24,737 bases of DNA, from the IMG/VR virus record IMGVR_UViG_3300048121_000225, positions 1 to 24,737 of that record; one strand, 5' to 3'. Source of the DNA: a virus. Positions 22,810 through 24,737 of the stretch are shown piece by piece. The number at the start of each line of letters is the position of its first letter. Positions within the stretch are counted from its first letter, which is position 1. The notes under the pieces were generated by a model. That model did not search any database and was not told the origin of the DNA. It saw only the letters and a list, made by a program, of their open reading frames with translations. Both the position numbers and the translations under genes were made by a program.

Positions 22810-23703
22810 ATGAATCATATGACTAAATCAAGTATTGAAAGACTAGCTACAGATCATTGGGAAGACTACAATTTTCCAATAGAATCTGTGCCAATCAAAG
22901 CTAATGTAGATGATGATCCATCAGGTGATATACATATACCTGATCGTGTTGCATTGGTACGAACAGATACAAATGAGTATCTAGCAACACACTCATTGCA
23001 ATACAGACCAGTACTACACAAAGATGTAGTGAATCCTGTAATGAATATCCTTGATCGTATATCTATGGATTATCATGTCAATGTAAGGCTGCATGACAAT
23101 GGTGCATTGATGGTAGCTAAGTTTACTTGCAGAGATATAATGATAAAAGATCCGTCACTCAATGATTACATTGCTTATCAAGTGACACTACGTAATTCAT
23201 ACAATGGTATGTGGTCAGTCATGATCAATGCGTATGGCTTGCGTATGTTCTGCATGAATGAATGTACTACACCTGATAAGATTGCCAACTTCAAACTCAA
23301 GCACAATGGTATCTTCAACTATAACTTTGAGCATCTTGAACATTCACTTGATGTCTTTCGTAATAGTGAAGAGAAGTACAAAGCATGGCATGGTATGCGT
23401 GTTGATGAAGATGATGCTGATCGATTGTTTCAAAAGGTATGCTACTCAGCACGACCAACAATAGATGGTAAGCACTACAATGCAACACAAGTATACAACC
23501 TTCAAAGACTATGGTCACAATACAAAAGCGAAATGGGTAGCACAGTATGGAGTCTGTACAATACAGTAACACACTGGGCATCACACCCAACAGAAGTATC
23601 ACGACCAGAGAAGACAAAGGTTGAACGTAACAATGCATTCACTAAATACTTGCAACACAACAACAATATATTTCTTGACATAAAGGAGGTAACAAATGTC
23701 TAA
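22810..23703 (+). CDS. DUF932 family phage/plasmid protein
   Basis: The start at 22810 is chosen because GGAGGACA lies immediately upstream; the in-frame ATG at 22798 overlaps that site. The 297-residue product fits DUF932 (PF06067), found in phages, plasmids and integrated elements: an N-terminal VALVRTDTNEYLATHSLQY segment (about 47-65) and a core with LRNSYNG (127-133) followed by GLRMFCMNEC (143-152) and KHNG (164-167). The C-terminal part has LYNTVTHWASH. No enzymatic activity is established for the family that I know of. It ends in a short overlap with the next gene. Confidence 0.85.
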   Translation: MNHMTKSSIERLATDHWEDYNFPIESVPIKANVDDDPSGDIHIPDRVALVRTDTNEYLATHSLQYRPVLHKDVVNPVMNILDRISMDYHVNVRLHDNGALMVAKFTCRDIMIKDPSLNDYIAYQVTLRNSYNGMWSVMINAYGLRMFCMNECTTPDKIANFKLKHNGIFNYNFEHLEHSLDVFRNSEEKYKAWHGMRVDEDDADRLFQKVCYSARPTIDGKHYNATQVYNLQRLWSQYKSEMGSTVWSLYNTVTHWASHPTEVSRPEKTKVERNNAFTKYLQHNNNIFLDIKEVTNV

Positions 23704-23866
23704 TCAATATTACGAACAATTATTAGAAACAACTTTGACTAAAGTGCAAGCTATGTCATTTGATGAATTTCAAAATGCTTGTGAAGAATATTTAATAGAA
23801 TGTCATCATCTTGATAGTATTGCACAAGAATTAACATACAGAATAGTGGAGGCTAGAAGCGAATGA
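23696..23866 (+). CDS. Small acidic hypothetical protein
   Basis: This 56-residue frame starts with AAAGGAGG 6 bases before the ATG and overlaps the end of the DUF932 gene by 8 bases. The product (MSNQYYEQLLETTLTKVQAM, then SFDEFQNACEEYLIECHHLD) is acidic and probably all-helical, with two Cys. No family is recognised. Its stop overlaps the next start as ATGA, so it sits inside a coupled trio. Confidence 0.75.
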   Translation: MSNQYYEQLLETTLTKVQAMSFDEFQNACEEYLIECHHLDSIAQELTYRIVEARSE

Positions 23867-24120
23867 TTACATACACAACAAAAGAACTCAAACTATGCAC
23901 TGAGATATCACGCATTGCATCACCAGAAAACTATCGATCTATGTTTAAACATATGGTTGATGTAGCACAGCCATATGGCAATGAGAACTCAGAAGTGTGG
24001 GTCAACAAGATGACTGTCAAAACCACAAAGATGTGGGAGACCATGTATGCAGATCAACTTGACGATTCACATGAGTTGTGGCTTGATGAACAATTACGTA
24101 AACAGTATCAAGCTGTATAA
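23863..24120 (+). CDS. Hypothetical protein, 85 residues
   Basis: The start overlaps the preceding stop (ATGA), with GGAGG 10 bases upstream. The product MITYTTKELKLCTEISRIAS continues with PENYRSMFKHMVDVAQPYGN and is polar, with several Trp in the C-terminal half (VWVNKMTVKTTKMWETMY, LWLDEQL). No membrane segment or known motif is visible. It is the last gene before the structured gap at 24121-24355. Confidence 0.75.
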   Translation: MITYTTKELKLCTEISRIASPENYRSMFKHMVDVAQPYGNENSEVWVNKMTVKTTKMWETMYADQLDDSHELWLDEQLRKQYQAV

Positions 24121-24129
24121 GTATTCACT

Positions 24130-24255
24130 CTAACAAGCCGAAAGGTCACAGTCTTTAAAAGGCCTATAGTCTATCCTGTAAGCTGACATTAAGTTCACTT
24201 GTGATGACAGATAGGTAGATATTGTTAGAGCGATGCTGCTTGCTAGTGCAATCAT
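24130..24255 (-). CDS. Possible 41-residue protein opposite the structured RNA
   Basis: On the minus strand AGGAGGACATA directly precedes an ATG at 24255, and the frame MIALASSIALTISTYLSSQV continues NLMSAYRIDYRPFKDCDLSAC to a TAG. The ribosome binding site and start match those of the gene at 22001 in 13 of 14 positions, which is hard to ignore. The N-terminus is hydrophobic, like a weak signal or membrane segment, and the C-terminus has two Cys. Against it: all neighbours run rightward, no promoter or terminator serves this strand, and the ribosome binding site sits in a hairpin loop. Confidence 0.35.
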   Translation of the reverse strand: MIALASSIALTISTYLSSQVNLMSAYRIDYRPFKDCDLSAC

Positions 24256-24312
24256 TATGTCCTCCTATGCCTAATGATTGGTTGCACCACTAGTAAGTAG
24301 CACAAATTAATA

Positions 24313-24343
24313 GGGGATAATAGGGAGGGTTATCCCCCTTTTT
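24313..24343 (+). terminator. Intrinsic terminator abutting the next ribosome binding site
   Basis: GGGGATAA (24313-24320) and TTATCCCC (24330-24337) form a perfect 8-bp stem with a 9-base loop, followed by CTTTTT. The GGAG of the next gene begins only 3 bases after the T-run. A terminator this close to a start codon either ends the upstream RNA or acts as an attenuator for the downstream gene. Confidence 0.65.
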
Positions 24344-24355
24344 ATGGAGATAAAT

Positions 24356-24577
24356 ATGCAAACACCTATAGAAAAAAGAAGACAAAACTATCTATCATTC
24401 TTCAAAGATGGAGTTGCTGATGGATTAATTTATGGAGAAATAGATGAAACAAAAAGGTTTTCAACTTATTACAAACAAGGTTATGATTATGGTTTGACTT
24501 TGTATGAAGAGCAAGCTAATCAACCAAACCAAGTAATTTATGAAACATGGGAGAAAAGAAATGGAAGAAAGATTTGA
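24356..24577 (+). CDS. Hypothetical protein, 73 residues
   Basis: The start at 24356 is supported by GGAG 6 bases upstream; the in-frame ATG at 24344 overlaps the terminator's T-run and this GGAG. The product MQTPIEKRRQNYLSFFKDGV continues ADGLIYGEIDETKRFSTYYK and QGYDYGLTLYEEQ. It looks like a short soluble helical protein with two FKDGxxDG/YKQGYDYG-type segments, a pattern seen in small phage proteins whose function I do not know. The message reaching it must pass the terminator hairpin or start inside the gap. Confidence 0.7.
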   Translation: MQTPIEKRRQNYLSFFKDGVADGLIYGEIDETKRFSTYYKQGYDYGLTLYEEQANQPNQVIYETWEKRNGRKI

Positions 24578-24734
24578 AGATGTACCACAAGAGCTAGATG
24601 AACTAGATCGTGCAGGTCATGTAAAGATACAAAGCTATTATGATTTTTATCAGACAATGTTATTCTATCCTGAAAAGAATGATAAGCTACAACCTGCAGG
24701 TATGACAGCTACGAATAGAAATTACACGTACTGA
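24561..24734 (+). CDS. Hypothetical protein, 57 residues
   Basis: The start at 24561 is preferred because GGGAG lies 7 bases upstream; an in-frame ATG at 24540 has no such site. It overlaps the previous gene by 17 bases. The product MEERFEDVPQELDELDRAGH continues VKIQSYYDFYQTMLFYPEKN and is acidic with a Tyr/Phe-rich middle. No family is recognised. It ends with two TGA codons close together just before the window edge. Confidence 0.65.
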   Translation: MEERFEDVPQELDELDRAGHVKIQSYYDFYQTMLFYPEKNDKLQPAGMTATNRNYTY

Positions 24735-24737
24735 TGA

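Larger units (their letters stand above)
24121..24345 (+). ncRNA. Candidate structured RNA with anti-Shine-Dalgarno loop
   Basis: No rightward gene lies here. CTCTAACAA (24128-24136) pairs with TTGTTAGAG (24222-24230), closing a domain with an internal stem CTATC-CTGT/ACAGATAG (24171-24179 with 24207-24214). A second long hairpin follows: 14 bp (24234-24247 with 24289-24302) including two G-U wobbles that pair only in the plus-strand RNA, then AATCATTA/TAATGATT (24250-24257 with 24272-24279). Its 14-base loop contains UGUCCUCCU (24258-24266). A terminator-like hairpin at 24313-24343 ends the region. It could be a trans-acting RNA, a cis-acting leader of the next gene, or a by-product of the minus-strand ORF at 24130-24255. 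Confidence 0.5.

Noticed and set aside
23315-23638. 107-codon minus-strand frame opposite DUF932
   Set aside because: Shadow of a recognised DUF932 gene; no ribosome binding site in context.

Overview
The window is part of the genome of a tailed double-stranded DNA phage with a short tail (podovirus type), visibly AT-rich. It carries the T7-like series of head and tail genes in order: terminase, portal, scaffold, capsid, tail tubular A, tail tubular B, three internal virion proteins and tail fibre. Several small basic proteins beside the terminase (families I recall as DUF5872 and DUF6321) and the 'VGIGTT'-type fibre repeats are typical of phages seen in marine sequence data. A marine bacterial host, perhaps a pelagic alphaproteobacterium, is an inference; nothing in the sequence names the host. 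No tRNA, rRNA, CRISPR array, insertion sequence, integrase, RNA polymerase or DNA polymerase was seen.

Layout. Positions 1-21574 hold a dense late operon on the minus strand, read from right to left. It starts with terminase small subunit (TTG start) and a cluster of tiny basic proteins, then terminase large subunit (also TTG start), a small proline/acidic protein, portal, a small Bbp19-like protein, scaffold, a T7 gp13-like GNAT-fold protein, major capsid protein and a small decoration-like protein. A hairpin with a T-run follows, where T7 has its main late terminator. The tail half comes next: tubular A and B, gp14-, gp15- and gp16-like internal proteins, a 1006-residue tail fibre with 28 decapeptide repeats, an 86-residue protein, and a second fibre-like gene cut by the window edge. 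Many neighbours overlap as TAATG or ATGA, which suggests translational coupling.

Positions 21575-22000 form a divergent control region without convincing genes. It contains a good promoter for the late operon, an imperfect inverted repeat, a 61-base hairpin, a GTCACGC/GCGTGAC palindrome and a TATAAT box for the rightward genes. Positions 22001-24734 hold small rightward genes, probably early or accessory: one hypothetical, one small membrane protein, a DUF932 protein and four short unknowns. Most have a strong GGAGG-type ribosome binding site.

The most interesting stretch is 24121-24355. It has no rightward gene, can fold extensively, and exposes a UGUCCUCCU loop complementary to the ribosome binding sites of two upstream genes. 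It ends in an intrinsic-terminator-like hairpin that abuts the ribosome binding site of the next gene. The same DNA read on the minus strand carries a 41-codon ORF with an excellent ribosome binding site, so regulatory RNA and small gene are competing explanations.
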